NCBI RefSeq assembly: GCF_021044625.1
Contig: NZ_CP087999.1
Location: 2,832,001 to 2,896,000, forward strand
Length of the DNA stretch: 64,000 nt
Direction: 5' to 3'
DNA from: Geomonas sp. RF6
Lineage (GTDB): Bacteria; Desulfobacterota; Desulfuromonadia; Geobacterales; Geobacteraceae
The notes below the pieces were generated by a model. That model searched no databases, had not been told where the DNA came from, and saw only the letters and a list, made by a program, of their open reading frames with translations. Positions 53,330-64,000 of this stretch are shown piece by piece. Every line of letters begins with the position of its first letter. Within the stretch, counting starts at the first letter, position 1. A program made the translations under genes and the position numbers.

Positions 53330-54370
53330 ATGCTGAAGGTTGCCATCGTCGGAGCAAGCGGCTACACAGGTGTAGAGCTCTTGCGCATACTCCACAACCA
53401 CCCCGAGGTCGCCGTTACCTGTGTCACTTCCGAGCAGAGCGCGGGGAAACTCGTGAGCGACATTTTTCCCACCCTGCGCGGGCGGATGGACATAGTTCTG
53501 GAGCACCTGGAGCCTGTGCACATCGCGGAGAAGGTCGACATCGTATTCACCGCGCTGCCGCACAAGGCGGCGATGGAGGTCGTGCCGACCTTCCTGAAGA
53601 TGGGGAAGGTGGTGGTCGATCTCTCCGCCGACTACCGCCTGCACGACGCCGAGGTGTACGGGCGCTGGTACGACCGCCATCTGAATCCCGAGCTTCTGGA
53701 AGAGGCGGTGTACGGCATCCCGGAGCTGCGCAGGGAAGAGATCTCCAATGCCTCTCTCGTTGCCAATCCGGGGTGCTATCCGACGAGCATCATCCTCGGT
53801 CTGGCCCCCCTCTTGAAGGGGAAGGTCGTCGATCCCTCCTCCATCATCGTCTCTTCGGCCTCCGGCGTCTCCGGCGCGGGGCGCGGCGCCAAGGTCGACA
53901 ACCTCTACTGCGAGGTGAACGAGGGGTTCAAAGCGTACGCCGTAGGCGGGGTGCATCGACACATCCCCGAGATCGAGCAGGAACTCTCGCTTCTGGCTGG
54001 CACCGACGTGGTGATCTCCTTCACGCCGCATCTCGTTCCGATGGACCGCGGCATCCTCTCCACTATCCATGTGAATCCAGCGGGGAAGGTGTCGGCTTCC
54101 GAGCTGATCACCCTTTACGAGACCTTCTACGACGGCGAGCCGTTCGTGCGCATCCTTCCGGAGAAGACGTTTCCTGCCACCTCGCACGTGCGCGGCTCCA
54201 ACTTCTGCGACATCGGCATCGCGGTGGACGAGCGCACCGGCCGCATCATCGTCGTCTCCGCAATCGATAACCTGGTGAAGGGCGCCTCCGGCCAGGCGGT
54301 GCAGAACATGAACCTCCTCTGCGGCTTCCCCGAGACGCTGGGGCTCGACATGCTCGGAGTCTTCCCGTAA
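53330..54370 (+). CDS. argC: N-acetyl-gamma-glutamyl-phosphate reductase
   Basis: 346 residues. NADPH reduction of N-acetylglutamyl phosphate in arginine synthesis. NADP-binding [17 protein letters not shown], catalytic C149 in ANPGCYPTS and the [10 protein letters not shown] loop. ATG 53330 has AAGGAGG 6 bases upstream, which decides against the upstream ATG at 53312 that overlaps the Shine-Dalgarno. Confidence 0.96.
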   Translation: MLKVAIVGASGYTGVELLRILHNHPEVAVTCVTSEQSAGKLVSDIFPTLRGRMDIVLEHLEPVHIAEKVDIVFTALPHKAAMEVVPTFLKMGKVVVDLSADYRLHDAEVYGRWYDRHLNPELLEEAVYGIPELRREEISNASLVANPGCYPTSIILGLAPLLKGKVVDPSSIIVSSASGVSGAGRGAKVDNLYCEVNEGFKAYAVGGVHRHIPEIEQELSLLAGTDVVISFTPHLVPMDRGILSTIHVNPAGKVSASELITLYETFYDGEPFVRILPEKTFPATSHVRGSNFCDIGIAVDERTGRIIVVSAIDNLVKGASGQAVQNMNLLCGFPETLGLDMLGVFP

Positions 54371-54384
54371 TCCCTTTTTCCGTA

Positions 54385-54408
54385 CCCCCTCCCTCTCGGG
54401 GGAGGGGG
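54385..54408. other. GC-rich hairpin after argC
   Basis: CCCCCTCCC-TCTC-GGGGGAGGGGG; no T run, so not a classical terminator. Confidence 0.45.
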
Positions 54409-54459
54409 CGGACGCTCTGCTGGCAGTGCTGCGCCCTTTCGGGTGCTTTACAGGAACCT

Positions 54460-56277
54460 ATGAAAAAAGTGATCTCCGGCAGCAGGCCGGGACAGTTCCT
54501 TCCCATGACCGCAGAAGAAGCGCGGAAGCGGGGATGGAACGAGCTGGACGTTGTCTTCGTCACCGGCGATGCCTATGTTGATCATCCCTCCTTCGGTGTT
54601 CCCCTTCTGGCACGTCTTCTCGAGTCGAAAGGACTTCGCGTCGGTATCATCGCCCAGCCCGACTGGCGCAGCAAGGAGCCGTTCATGGCTCTGGGGCGCC
54701 CGCGCCTTTTCTTCGCGGTCGCGGCGGGTGCCATGGACTCCATGGTCGCCCATTACACCCCCGCAAGAAAGCTGCGCCGCGACGATGCCTACACCCCCGG
54801 AAACCAGCACGGCGCCCGCCCCAATCGCGCCACCATCGTGTACACCTCGCGGCTGAAAGAGGCGTATCGCGACGTGCCGGTGGTGATCGGCGGCATCGAG
54901 GCGAGCCTCAGGCGACTTGCCCACTACGACTTCTGGGAGGACAAGGTGCGCCGCTCCATCCTCCTGGACGCGAAGGCTGACCTTCTCGTCTTCGGGATGG
55001 GAGAGCGGCCGCTCCTGGAGGTGACGGAGCGACTTTTGAAGGGTGAGCCGTTCGCGTCGATCCGGGACGTTCGAGGCACCGCGTTTGCCGCTTCCACGTT
55101 GCCGGAATGTGCGGCAGTGCTGCAGCTCCCTTCCTTCGAGGAGGTGGCGGCGGACAGGGCGAAGTATGCGGAGGCCTTTCGGCTCTATGCCGGGGAGCAG
55201 AATCCCTTTTGCGCCAAAACGGTGGTACAGCCTCACGCCGCCCGCTACCTGGTGTGTAACCCGCCGTCCTTGCCGCTGGAGCCCGAGGGGCTGGACGCCC
55301 TCTATGCGCTCCCCTTTCAGAAGGCGCCCCACCCCTCCTACAGGGAGGCGATCCCGGCATACGAGCAGATCCGTGCCTCCATAACCAGCCATCGCGGCTG
55401 CTTCGGTGGCTGCGCCTTTTGCGCTATCGCACAGCACCAGGGAAAGATCATCCAGTCCCGCTCGGAAGAGTCGATACTCTCGGAGCTGGAGCGTCTGACC
55501 GGTCACGGCTGGTTCAGGGGTAGCGTCACCGACATCGGCGGCCCGACCGCGAATATGTACGGCCTCTCCTGCGGCAATAGCGCGGCCCTTTCCAGGTGTC
55601 GCCGTGACAGCTGCCTCTTTCCCGCGCCGTGCCACAATCTCGTCACCGACGACAGGAGGAGCGCCCGGCTTCTCGCCTCCAGCCGGCAGGTAAAAGGGGT
55701 GAAGCATGTTGCGGTTTCCTCCGGGGTACGTTACGATCTCCTGGAGCGCCAGAAGGGGTACCTGCGGGAACTCCTGGGGCATCACGTCGGGGGGCTTCTG
55801 AAGGTTGCTCCCGAGCACCTGTGCGACCGCGTGACGGAGACGATGCGAAAGCCGGGGAAGGGGTCGTTCGAGAAGTTCCGGGAGGCGTTCGAGCGGCAGA
55901 GTGCAAAGCACGGAAAGAGGCAGCACATCGTTCCGTACTTCATCTCCGGCCACCCTGGGTGCACCCTCTCGGACATGGTCGACCTGGCGCTCATCCTGAA
56001 ACGGTGGGGAATGAAGGTGGAGCAGGTGCAGGATTTCACCCCGACCCCCGGCACGCTCGCCACGTGCATGTATTACACAGGGATCGATCCCTTCACCGGG
56101 GAGCAGGTGCACGTGGCCCGGACCGACCGGGAGAAGGGGCAGCAAAAAGCTCTGCTTTTATACCATCTTCCGGAGCAGAGGAAGGCGTGCCTCGATGCCC
56201 TGCGAGCCTGCGGGCGACGCTCGGAGGAGGCGGAGCTGTTCGGGGGGAAGCGGGGCCCGGCGGGACCCGGGAAATAA
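54460..56277 (+). CDS. YgiQ-family radical SAM protein
   Basis: 605 residues. UPF0313/YgiQ N-terminal domain ([34 protein letters not shown], and [33 protein letters not shown]), then the radical SAM cluster C314-x3-C318-x2-C321 ([13 protein letters not shown]), then the DUF3362-like C-terminus ([20 protein letters not shown]). The substrate is unknown. It is one of the most conserved radical SAM families without an assigned reaction. Followed directly by the tRNA-tuf region. Confidence 0.93.
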   Translation: MKKVISGSRPGQFLPMTAEEARKRGWNELDVVFVTGDAYVDHPSFGVPLLARLLESKGLRVGIIAQPDWRSKEPFMALGRPRLFFAVAAGAMDSMVAHYTPARKLRRDDAYTPGNQHGARPNRATIVYTSRLKEAYRDVPVVIGGIEASLRRLAHYDFWEDKVRRSILLDAKADLLVFGMGERPLLEVTERLLKGEPFASIRDVRGTAFAASTLPECAAVLQLPSFEEVAADRAKYAEAFRLYAGEQNPFCAKTVVQPHAARYLVCNPPSLPLEPEGLDALYALPFQKAPHPSYREAIPAYEQIRASITSHRGCFGGCAFCAIAQHQGKIIQSRSEESILSELERLTGHGWFRGSVTDIGGPTANMYGLSCGNSAALSRCRRDSCLFPAPCHNLVTDDRRSARLLASSRQVKGVKHVAVSSGVRYDLLERQKGYLRELLGHHVGGLLKVAPEHLCDRVTETMRKPGKGSFEKFREAFERQSAKHGKRQHIVPYFISGHPGCTLSDMVDLALILKRWGMKVEQVQDFTPTPGTLATCMYYTGIDPFTGEQVHVARTDREKGQQKALLLYHLPEQRKACLDALRACGRRSEEAELFGGKRGPAGPGK

Positions 56278-56303
56278 ATTTCACAACCCTGAAAAAATAA
56301 TGA

Positions 56304-56332
56304 TTGACACCCGGAGCGTTTTGCTTTAAAAG
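56304..56332 (+). promoter_or_regulatory. Putative sigma70 promoter of the tRNA-tuf operon
   Basis: TTGACA at 56304-56309, 17 bp spacer, TAAAAG at 56327-56332, about 50 bp before the first tRNA. Confidence 0.65.
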
Positions 56333-56382
56333 TTGGGCTTCGTTTGCCGCACCAAACACGGAGCGGCGGAGCAGGTGGTCAG

Positions 56383-56458
56383 GCTGGTGTAGCTCAATTG
56401 GCAGAGCAGCTGACTTGTAATCAGCAGGTTGCGGGTTCGAGTCCCATCACCAGCTCCA
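56383..56458 (+). tRNA. tRNA-Thr (anticodon TGT)
   Basis: 76 bases with encoded CCA. Acceptor GCTGGTG/CACCAGC; anticodon stem GCTGA/TCAGC with loop CTTGTAA; GGTTCGAGTCC T-arm. First of four tRNAs before tuf. Confidence 0.97.
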
Positions 56459-56481
56459 GAAAAACTTTCCGCGCAACGTCT

Positions 56482-56566
56482 GGAGGGATTCCCGAGCGGC
56501 CAAAGGGAACAGACTGTAAATCTGTCGTCATCGACTTCGGAGGTTCGAATCCTCCTCCCTCCACCA
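56482..56566 (+). tRNA. tRNA-Tyr (anticodon GTA)
   Basis: 85 bases with encoded CCA and a long variable arm. Acceptor GGAGGGA/TCCCTCC; anticodon loop CTGTAAA. Confidence 0.96.
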
Positions 56567-56663
56567 TAAAAACTGCAGACGAGATGGGCGCCGCCCTTGG
56601 TCAGGAGACCGAAGGTCGCATGCACTGGCAAGGCTGGTAGCACATCAAGTCAAAAAGCTTCAG

Positions 56664-56740
56664 GCGGGAATAGCTCAGTTGGCTAGAGCGTCAGCCTTCC
56701 AAGCTGAGGGTCGCGGGTTCGAGTCCCGTTTCCCGCTCCA
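56664..56740 (+). tRNA. tRNA-Gly (anticodon TCC)
   Basis: 77 bases with encoded CCA. Acceptor GCGGGAA/TTCCCGC; anticodon loop CTTCCAA between TCAGC and GCTGA. Confidence 0.97.
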
Positions 56741-56753
56741 AACAACATCGCAA

Positions 56754-56829
56754 GCCCACATAGCTCAGTAGGCAGAGCACTTCCTTGGTAAGGAAGAGGT
56801 CACCGGTTCGAATCCGGTTGTGGGCTCCA
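56754..56829 (+). tRNA. tRNA-Thr (anticodon GGT)
   Basis: 76 bases with encoded CCA. Acceptor GCCCACA/TGTGGGC; anticodon stem CTTCC/GGAAG with loop TTGGTAA. Last tRNA before tuf, 59 bp upstream of its start. Confidence 0.97.
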
Positions 56830-56888
56830 CTCCCCCAAAGCACTCACAAATTGCTATAGTTTCGGTATATAACGGGAGGATTCCTACA

Positions 56889-58079
56889 ATGGCCAAAGCA
56901 AAATTCGAAAGAACCAAACCGCACGTTAACATCGGGACCATCGGTCACGTTGACCATGGCAAGACCACTCTTACCGCCGCCATCACCAAGGTGCTCGCAG
57001 GTAAAGGTCAGGCTGAGTTCAAGGCGTTCGACCAGATCGACAACGCACCGGAAGAGCGCGAGCGCGGTATTACTATCGCTACTGCACACGTCGAGTACGA
57101 GACCGACAAGCGCCACTATGCACACGTGGACTGCCCGGGTCACGCCGACTACGTGAAGAACATGATCACCGGTGCTGCCCAGATGGACGGCGCTATCCTG
57201 GTTGTTTCCGCAGCTGACGGCCCGATGCCGCAGACCCGCGAGCACATCCTCCTTGCGCGTCAGGTCGGCGTCCCCTACATCGTTGTCTTCCTGAACAAGG
57301 CAGACATGGTGGACGACGAGGAGCTCCTCGAACTGGTCGAGCTGGAAGTTCGCGAGCTTCTCTCCTCCTACGACTTCCCGGGCGACGACATCCCCATCGT
57401 GAAGGGTTCCGCTCTGAAAGGGCTCGAAGGGGACAAGGGCGAGCTCGGCGAGCAGGCGATCCTTGCTCTCATGGACGCAGTCGACTCCTACATCCCGGAG
57501 CCGCAGCGTGCTGTTGACCGTCCGTTCCTCATGCCGGTCGAGGACGTTTTCTCCATCTCCGGTCGTGGTACCGTCGCCACCGGCCGCGTCGAGCGCGGTA
57601 TCGTGAAGGTCGGCGAGGAGATCGAGATCGTCGGCATCAAGACCACCGCCAAGACGACCGTCACCGGCGTCGAGATGTTCAGGAAGCTCCTGGACGAAGG
57701 TCGTGCAGGGGACAACATCGGCGCGCTGCTGCGCGGCGTGAAGCGTGAGGACATCGAGCGCGGCCAGGTTCTGGCCAAGCCGGGCTCCATCACCCCCCAC
57801 ACGAAGTTCAAGGCAGAAGCCTATATCCTCTCCAAGGAAGAGGGCGGCCGCCACACCCCGTTCTTCAACGGCTACCGTCCGCAGTTCTACTTCAGGACCA
57901 CCGACGTGACCGGCGTTGTGGACCTCGAGCCGGGGACCGAGATGGTGATGCCGGGCGACAACGTCGCCATCACCGTGAACCTCATCACCCCGATCGCCAT
58001 GGACGAAGGGCTTCGCTTCGCAATCCGCGAAGGCGGCCGCACCGTCGGCGCAGGGGTGGTAAGCTCCATCATAGCCTAG
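56889..58079 (+). CDS. tuf: Elongation factor Tu
   Basis: 396 residues. GTPase that brings aminoacyl-tRNA to the ribosome. G1 GHVDHGKT (19-26), G2 region RGITI, G3 DCPGHADY, G4 NKAD, and domains 2 and 3 intact ([24 protein letters not shown]). The start ATG 56889 has GGGAGGA upstream; the frame from 56820 covers the tRNA. The tRNA set Thr-Tyr-Gly-Thr followed by tuf is the same order as in E. coli (thrU-tyrU-glyT-thrT-tufB). A second tuf copy is likely elsewhere. Confidence 0.98.
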   Translation: MAKAKFERTKPHVNIGTIGHVDHGKTTLTAAITKVLAGKGQAEFKAFDQIDNAPEERERGITIATAHVEYETDKRHYAHVDCPGHADYVKNMITGAAQMDGAILVVSAADGPMPQTREHILLARQVGVPYIVVFLNKADMVDDEELLELVELEVRELLSSYDFPGDDIPIVKGSALKGLEGDKGELGEQAILALMDAVDSYIPEPQRAVDRPFLMPVEDVFSISGRGTVATGRVERGIVKVGEEIEIVGIKTTAKTTVTGVEMFRKLLDEGRAGDNIGALLRGVKREDIERGQVLAKPGSITPHTKFKAEAYILSKEEGGRHTPFFNGYRPQFYFRTTDVTGVVDLEPGTEMVMPGDNVAITVNLITPIAMDEGLRFAIREGGRTVGAGVVSSIIA

Positions 58080-58088
58080 GCAGGACAG

Positions 58089-58128
58089 TTTTTCGCTTCA
58101 CCTCCACACGGGGGTGAAGCGAAAAAGT
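58089..58128. other. Hairpin between tuf and rpmG
   Basis: TTTTTCGCTTCACC and GGGGTGAAGCGAAAAA pair over 14 bases. No T run follows on the coding strand, so read-through into rpmG is expected; it may be a processing site. Confidence 0.55.
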
Positions 58129-58151
58129 ACAAGCTTTAAGAGGATACAGTC

Positions 58152-58301
58152 ATGAGAGACATCATCACCCTGTCCTGCACCGAGTGCAAACAGCGCAACT
58201 ATACCACCACGAAAAACAAGAAGACGACCCCCCAGAAGCTGGAGTTCTCCAAGTACTGCCGCTTCTGCCGCAAGCATACTCCTCACAAGGAAACGAAATA
58301 A
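58152..58301 (+). CDS. rpmG: 50S ribosomal protein L33
   Basis: 49 residues ([17 protein letters not shown]...). Two CxxC pairs (C9/C12, C36/C39) make it the zinc-binding form. It ends [10 protein letters not shown]. It lies between tuf and tRNA-Trp, as in related genomes. Confidence 0.96.
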   Translation: MRDIITLSCTECKQRNYTTTKNKKTTPQKLEFSKYCRFCRKHTPHKETK

Positions 58302-58340
58302 CATAGTGTGGGCTTGGTCTCGCTGCCAAGCCCCTGTTGC

Positions 58341-58417
58341 AGGCCAGTAGCTCTAACGGCTAGAGCACCGGTCTCCAAAACCGGGTGTTGGGGGTTCGAA
58401 TCCCTCCTGGCCTGCCA
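58341..58417 (+). tRNA. tRNA-Trp (anticodon CCA)
   Basis: 77 bases with encoded CCA. Acceptor AGGCCAG/CTGGCCT; anticodon stem CCGGT/ACCGG with loop CTCCAAA. Sits between rpmG and secE. Confidence 0.97.
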
Positions 58418-58452
58418 TTTTTATTTCACAGTAGCGATACGGGGTGTGACTA

Positions 58453-58638
58453 GTGCTGGCGAAAAGTAAGAATTTCTTCCAGGAAGTACAGGCTGAACTT
58501 GCCAAGGTGACCTGGCCTACCCGCAAGGAAACCATTTCCACAGCTCAGGTAGTCGTTGTCATCATCGTTCTCATCTCTTTGTATCTTGGCGCCTGCGACG
58601 CTCTCCTTGCCAAGCTCATCAGGGTTATACTCCGCTAG
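58453..58638 (+). CDS. secE: Preprotein translocase subunit SecE
   Basis: 61 residues, the short single-helix form of SecE. The amphipathic helix NFFQEVQAELAKVTWPTRKET is the conserved part, then one membrane segment (about 32-55). Start GTG 58453 with GGGGTGTG upstream. Co-transcribed with nusG 13 bp later. Confidence 0.95.
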   Translation: MLAKSKNFFQEVQAELAKVTWPTRKETISTAQVVVVIIVLISLYLGACDALLAKLIRVILR

Positions 58639-58651
58639 AGGACGTAAATAC

Positions 58652-59179
58652 ATGGCACACAAATGGTACGGCGTTCACACCTACTCCGGCTTCGAGAACA
58701 AGGTGCGCCTCTCCTTATTGGAGCGCATCAAAAATCTCGAGATGGAGCATCTCTTCGGAGAGATCCTGATCCCGTGTGAGACCGTAGTCGAACTGAAAAA
58801 AGGGGAGAAGCGGACTTCCACCAGGAAGTTCTTCCCCGGTTACATACTGGTCAACATGGAGCTCAACGACGACAGCTGGCACGTGGTCAAGGAGACTTCC
58901 AAGGTGACCGGATTCGTCGGCGGCAACAATCCCTTCCCGATTCCTGACGAAGAGGTGGCAAAGATCACCAGGCGCATGGAAGAGGGGGCCGAGAAGCCCC
59001 GCCCGAAGGTCCTTTTCGAGGTCGGAGAGACGGTACGGGTCATCGACGGCCCCTTCCTGAACTTCTCCGGCGTTGTGGAGGACGTGAAGCCCGACAAGGG
59101 GAAACTGAGGGTCATGGTCAGCATCTTTGGCAGGGCGACACCTGTTGAGCTCGAGTTCATGCAGGTGGAGAAGCAGTAG
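58652..59179 (+). CDS. nusG: Transcription antitermination protein NusG
   Basis: 175 residues. NGN domain ([55 protein letters not shown]) and KOW domain ([42 protein letters not shown]). Binds RNA polymerase and S10/Rho. The start ATG 58652 begins the NGN domain; the longer frame runs back into secE. Confidence 0.97.
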   Translation: MAHKWYGVHTYSGFENKVRLSLLERIKNLEMEHLFGEILIPCETVVELKKGEKRTSTRKFFPGYILVNMELNDDSWHVVKETSKVTGFVGGNNPFPIPDEEVAKITRRMEEGAEKPRPKVLFEVGETVRVIDGPFLNFSGVVEDVKPDKGKLRVMVSIFGRATPVELEFMQVEKQ

Positions 59180-59230
59180 GGAACCGCGCAAAGTATCCGG
59201 AAGTCACGGAAAGAATAAAGGAGTTTAGCA

Positions 59231-59653
59231 ATGGCCAAGAAGATTACAGGTTATATAAAGCTGCAGGTTCCCGCCGGAAAGGCCAACCCCTCGCCGCCGA
59301 TCGGCCCGGCGCTCGGTCAGCACGGCGTCAACATCATGGAATTCTGCAAGGCGTTCAACGCCAAGACGCAGGGGGACGAGGGGACCATCACTCCGGTGGT
59401 GATCACGGTCTACGCCGACCGCTCCTTTACCTTCATCACCAAGACTCCGCCGGCTCCGATCCTGATCAAGAAGGCTCTCGGCCTCGCCAGCGGCTCCGCT
59501 ACCCCCAACAAGAACAAGGTGGGTAAGCTGACCAAGGACCAGGTTCGCGAGATCGCCGCCAAGAAGATGCCCGACCTCAATGCCGCAAGTCTGGAAGCGG
59601 CAATGAAGACGATCGAGGGCACCGCGCGCAGCATGGGCGTTGAAATAGTTTAA
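59231..59653 (+). CDS. rplK: 50S ribosomal protein L11
   Basis: 140 residues. [35 protein letters not shown] and the C-terminal rRNA-binding part ([32 protein letters not shown]). RBS AAAGGAG is 8 bases upstream. Part of the GTPase-associated centre; 23 bp before rplA. Confidence 0.98.
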   Translation: MAKKITGYIKLQVPAGKANPSPPIGPALGQHGVNIMEFCKAFNAKTQGDEGTITPVVITVYADRSFTFITKTPPAPILIKKALGLASGSATPNKNKVGKLTKDQVREIAAKKMPDLNAASLEAAMKTIEGTARSMGVEIV

Positions 59654-59676
59654 AGATAAAGAGAGGGTAAACGGAA

Positions 59677-60378
59677 ATGGCTACTACTAAAAAGCTTAAA
59701 GAGGCTCTGGCCAAGGTGGACAGGACCAAGAGCTATCCCCTCACGGACGGGCTTGAGCTGGTGAAAAGCGCTTCCTTCGCGAAGTTCGACGAGACCGTCG
59801 ACCTCGTGGTGAAGCTCGGCGTCGACCCCCGCCACGCAGACCAGATGGTGCGCGGCGCAGTCGTGCTGCCCCACGGCCTCGGGAAGGAAGTCCGCGTCCT
59901 CGTCTTCGCGAAAGGGGAGAAAGAGCGCGAGGCCCGCGAGGCCGGTGCAGACTACGTCGGTGCTGACGATCTCGTGCAGAAGATCCAGGGCGGCTGGTTC
60001 GAGTTCGATACCGCCATCGCCACCCCGGACATGATGGGCGTCGTCGGCAAGATCGGCAAGCTCCTCGGTCCCCGCGGTCTGATGCCGAACCCGAAGGTCG
60101 GCACCGTCACCTTCGACCTCGCCCGCGCCATCAAGGAGTCGAAGTCCGGCAAGGTGGAATTCCGCGTCGAGAAGGCCGGCATCATCCACGCTCCGGTAGG
60201 GAAGGTATCGTTCCCGGCCGAGACCCTCAAAGCAAACGTTCTGGCACTGGTGGAGGCTCTTCAGAAGGCGAAGCCTGCCGCCGCCAAGGGCACCTACATG
60301 AAGAAGATCTCCGTGTCTTCCACCATGGGCCCCGGCGTACCGATCGATCTCGCCGAAGTAACCGCCAGCCTCAAATAG
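59677..60378 (+). CDS. rplA: 50S ribosomal protein L1
   Basis: 233 residues. [31 protein letters not shown] and [15 protein letters not shown] are the L1 signatures. L1 is often the translational repressor of the rplKA pair. Normal length. Confidence 0.98.
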   Translation: MATTKKLKEALAKVDRTKSYPLTDGLELVKSASFAKFDETVDLVVKLGVDPRHADQMVRGAVVLPHGLGKEVRVLVFAKGEKEREAREAGADYVGADDLVQKIQGGWFEFDTAIATPDMMGVVGKIGKLLGPRGLMPNPKVGTVTFDLARAIKESKSGKVEFRVEKAGIIHAPVGKVSFPAETLKANVLALVEALQKAKPAAAKGTYMKKISVSSTMGPGVPIDLAEVTASLK

Positions 60379-60389
60379 ATACGCTTCAA

Positions 60390-60545
60390 AAGCCAAAGTC
60401 AAAGACAGTAGGCGCACCCTCCCCCGGGGGGGGTGCTTAATAGCCGGATCGGGCGACCTACCGAGACTTGCAGACGTTGCCGGAAAATTCCCGCAACTTC
60501 CTGACTTTGGCCGGGCCCCGCCCCATACACCAAAAGAAAGGAGGA
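60390..60545 (+). ncRNA. Ribosomal protein L10 leader
   Basis: The 173 bp between rplA and rplJ contains AAGACAGTAGGCGCACCC, GGGTGCTTAATAGCCGG and CCTACCGAGAC, the order of blocks found in the L10(L12)4-binding leader. The pieces GTAGG and CCTAC, and GCACCC and GGGTGC, pair with each other. It probably gives autogenous control of rplJL. Confidence 0.85.
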
Positions 60546-60551
60546 AAGCGC

Positions 60552-61076
60552 TTGAATAAGGAAAACAAACAGCAACTTGTTGCCGAGATGCACGACAAGC
60601 TCCTGAGGGCGCAGGCTGCGTTTCTCGCGGATTTCCGCGGCATGAACGTGGGCCAGGCTACCGAGCTCAGGAACGAGCTGCGCAAGGCAGGCGTCGAGTT
60701 CAAGGTTGTGAAGAACACCCTGCTCGACATCGCGTCCAAGGGCACCGACAAAGAGGCCTTGAGCCCCTACTACGCCGGTCCCACCGCGATCGCTCTGAGC
60801 TACGACGATCCGGTCGCAGCAGCGAAAGTGCTGTCGAAGTTTGCCAAGGATGCCACCAACCCCTTCACGCTGAAGGCTGGTGTGCTGACCGGCAAGGCTA
60901 TCGGCGTGGCCGACATCCAGGCTTTGGCAGACATGCCGAGCCGCGAAGTGCTGCTGGGCCGCCTGCTGGGCACGCTCCAGGCACCGACCAGCAACTTCGT
61001 ACGCGTCCTTGCTGCCGTTCCGGGCGGCTTCGTACGCGCGCTCGACGCTATCAGGGCCCAGAAAGACGGCCAGTAG
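60552..61076 (+). CDS. rplJ: 50S ribosomal protein L10
   Basis: 174 residues. [61 protein letters not shown] is the L10 start. Start TTG 60552 with AAAGGAGGAAAG upstream; upstream frame is leader. Forms the stalk base for L7/L12 and is probably controlled by the leader before it. Confidence 0.97.
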   Translation: MNKENKQQLVAEMHDKLLRAQAAFLADFRGMNVGQATELRNELRKAGVEFKVVKNTLLDIASKGTDKEALSPYYAGPTAIALSYDDPVAAAKVLSKFAKDATNPFTLKAGVLTGKAIGVADIQALADMPSREVLLGRLLGTLQAPTSNFVRVLAAVPGGFVRALDAIRAQKDGQ

Positions 61077-61123
61077 AGCTTACCCACTAACGATCTAACA
61101 ATATCCCACGGAGGAGATAGAAA

Positions 61124-61504
61124 ATGGCTATTACCAAAGAAGAAGTAATCAGCTTCATCGAGAACATGTCCGTCCTCGAACTCGCAGGGCTCGTGAAAGA
61201 GCTGGAAGAGAAGTTCGGCGTTTCCGCAGCAGCACCGATGGCAGTTGCTGCCGCTGCAGGCCCGGCAGTTGCCGCTGAGGCAGCTGAAGAGAAGACCGAG
61301 TTCGACGTTATCCTGAAGGCCGCTGGCGCCAACAAGATCGCCGTCATCAAGGTCGTGCGCGCTCTTACCTCCCTTGGTCTGAAGGAAGCGAAGGACCTGG
61401 TCGACGGCGCTCCGCAGCCCGTGAAGACCGGCATCTCCAAGGAAGAGGCCGAGGACGCGAAGAAACAACTGGTTGAAGCTGGCGCAGAAGTGGATGTAAA
61501 ATAA
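61124..61504 (+). CDS. rplL: 50S ribosomal protein L7/L12
   Basis: 126 residues. N-terminal dimer helix ([27 protein letters not shown]), Ala-rich hinge, then the C-terminal domain ([54 protein letters not shown]) which binds translation factors. ACGGAGGAG is 8 bases upstream. Followed by an attenuator-like hairpin before rpoB. Confidence 0.98.
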   Translation: MAITKEEVISFIENMSVLELAGLVKELEEKFGVSAAAPMAVAAAAGPAVAAEAAEEKTEFDVILKAAGANKIAVIKVVRALTSLGLKEAKDLVDGAPQPVKTGISKEEAEDAKKQLVEAGAEVDVK

Positions 61505-61530
61505 GCTAGTCACAACTTTTTTACACACAA

Positions 61531-61569
61531 GCCAAGGTCGCTTTTTGCGGCCTTGGCTGTTCTATTTTA
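61531..61569 (+). terminator. Attenuator hairpin between rplL and rpoB
   Basis: Stem GCCAAGGTCGC/GCGGCCTTGGC with loop TTTTT, then TGTTCTATTTT. An attenuator at this place, lowering rpoBC relative to rplJL, is known in enterobacteria. Confidence 0.8.
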
Positions 61570-61669
61570 GTTTGAGGCCGCTTCATCCGCCTCTCGCCGA
61601 GCATCAGAGGCACGCAGGAATTTTTACTGGGGTGCTGGTCCTCCAGGGGCTTTCACCAAAGGAGAAGAT

Positions 61670-64000
<2,331 letters not shown>

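Overview
The window is chromosomal DNA of a GC-rich, Gram-negative deltaproteobacterium, most likely Geobacteraceae (Geobacter, Geomonas or Citrifermentans type). Evidence: lipid A (LpxC), MlaEFD/MlaC and TolC envelope genes; menaquinone-type UbiE/MenG; class I fumarase; a fused CdaA-YbbR diadenylate cyclase; HD-GYP and CheX signalling genes; and the order leuB-asd-truA-rplM-rpsI-argC-YgiQ-tRNAs-tuf-rpmG-tRNA-Trp-secE-nusG-rplKAJL-rpoB. No taxon can be proved without a database search.

Layout. 1-6.1 kb: DUF3108 protein (5' cut), small membrane protein, asnS, a secreted PDZ protein with a glutaredoxin-like protein, an orphan ParB homologue and a YecA/UPF0149 SEC-C protein. 6.2-7.5 kb: a complete IS4-family element. 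7.6-10.7 kb: a cobalt/nickel ECF transporter (CbiMN fusion, CbiQ, CbiO) split by a repeat element. 10.9-14 kb: divergent HD-GYP signalling genes, a MerR-like mini-protein and CheX. 14.3-22.2 kb: fumarase, a SAM methyltransferase, UbiE/MenG, CdaA-YbbR, a LysM-NlpC/P60 hydrolase and a B12-type radical SAM-TPR protein. 22.2-28.3 kb: small lipoprotein, giant AsmA-like protein and an NtrY-like kinase. 28.5-34.4 kb: Cys-rich mini-protein, REP array, lpxC, UbiB-like kinase with a small partner, GspE/PilB ATPase. 34.7-38.9 kb: msrA and mlaEFD plus a TolC-like gene. 39-47 kb: flavodoxin-like reductase, peptide deformylase, MuiA-like protein, serCA, a three-gene membrane/YbjQ operon and a detached mlaC. 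47.5-64 kb: leucine, aspartate-family and arginine biosynthesis (leuB, two different asd genes, argC) running into the translation/transcription core (truA, ribosomal proteins, tRNAs, tuf, secE, nusG, rpoB, which runs off the window).

The most unusual content is between genes. There are two complete copies of a ~370 bp element with ~100 bp inverted arms, solo arms of it (one holding the IS4 copy), REP/BIME sequences ending in the same core as enterobacterial REPs, and at least three other palindromic repeat families. No CRISPR array, prophage or toxin-antitoxin module was seen. I do not see a clear new multi-gene system; the best candidates for follow-up are the ~370 bp element, the CdaA-YbbR fusion, the tandem non-homologous-subclass asd pair and the split Mla and cobalt/nickel loci.
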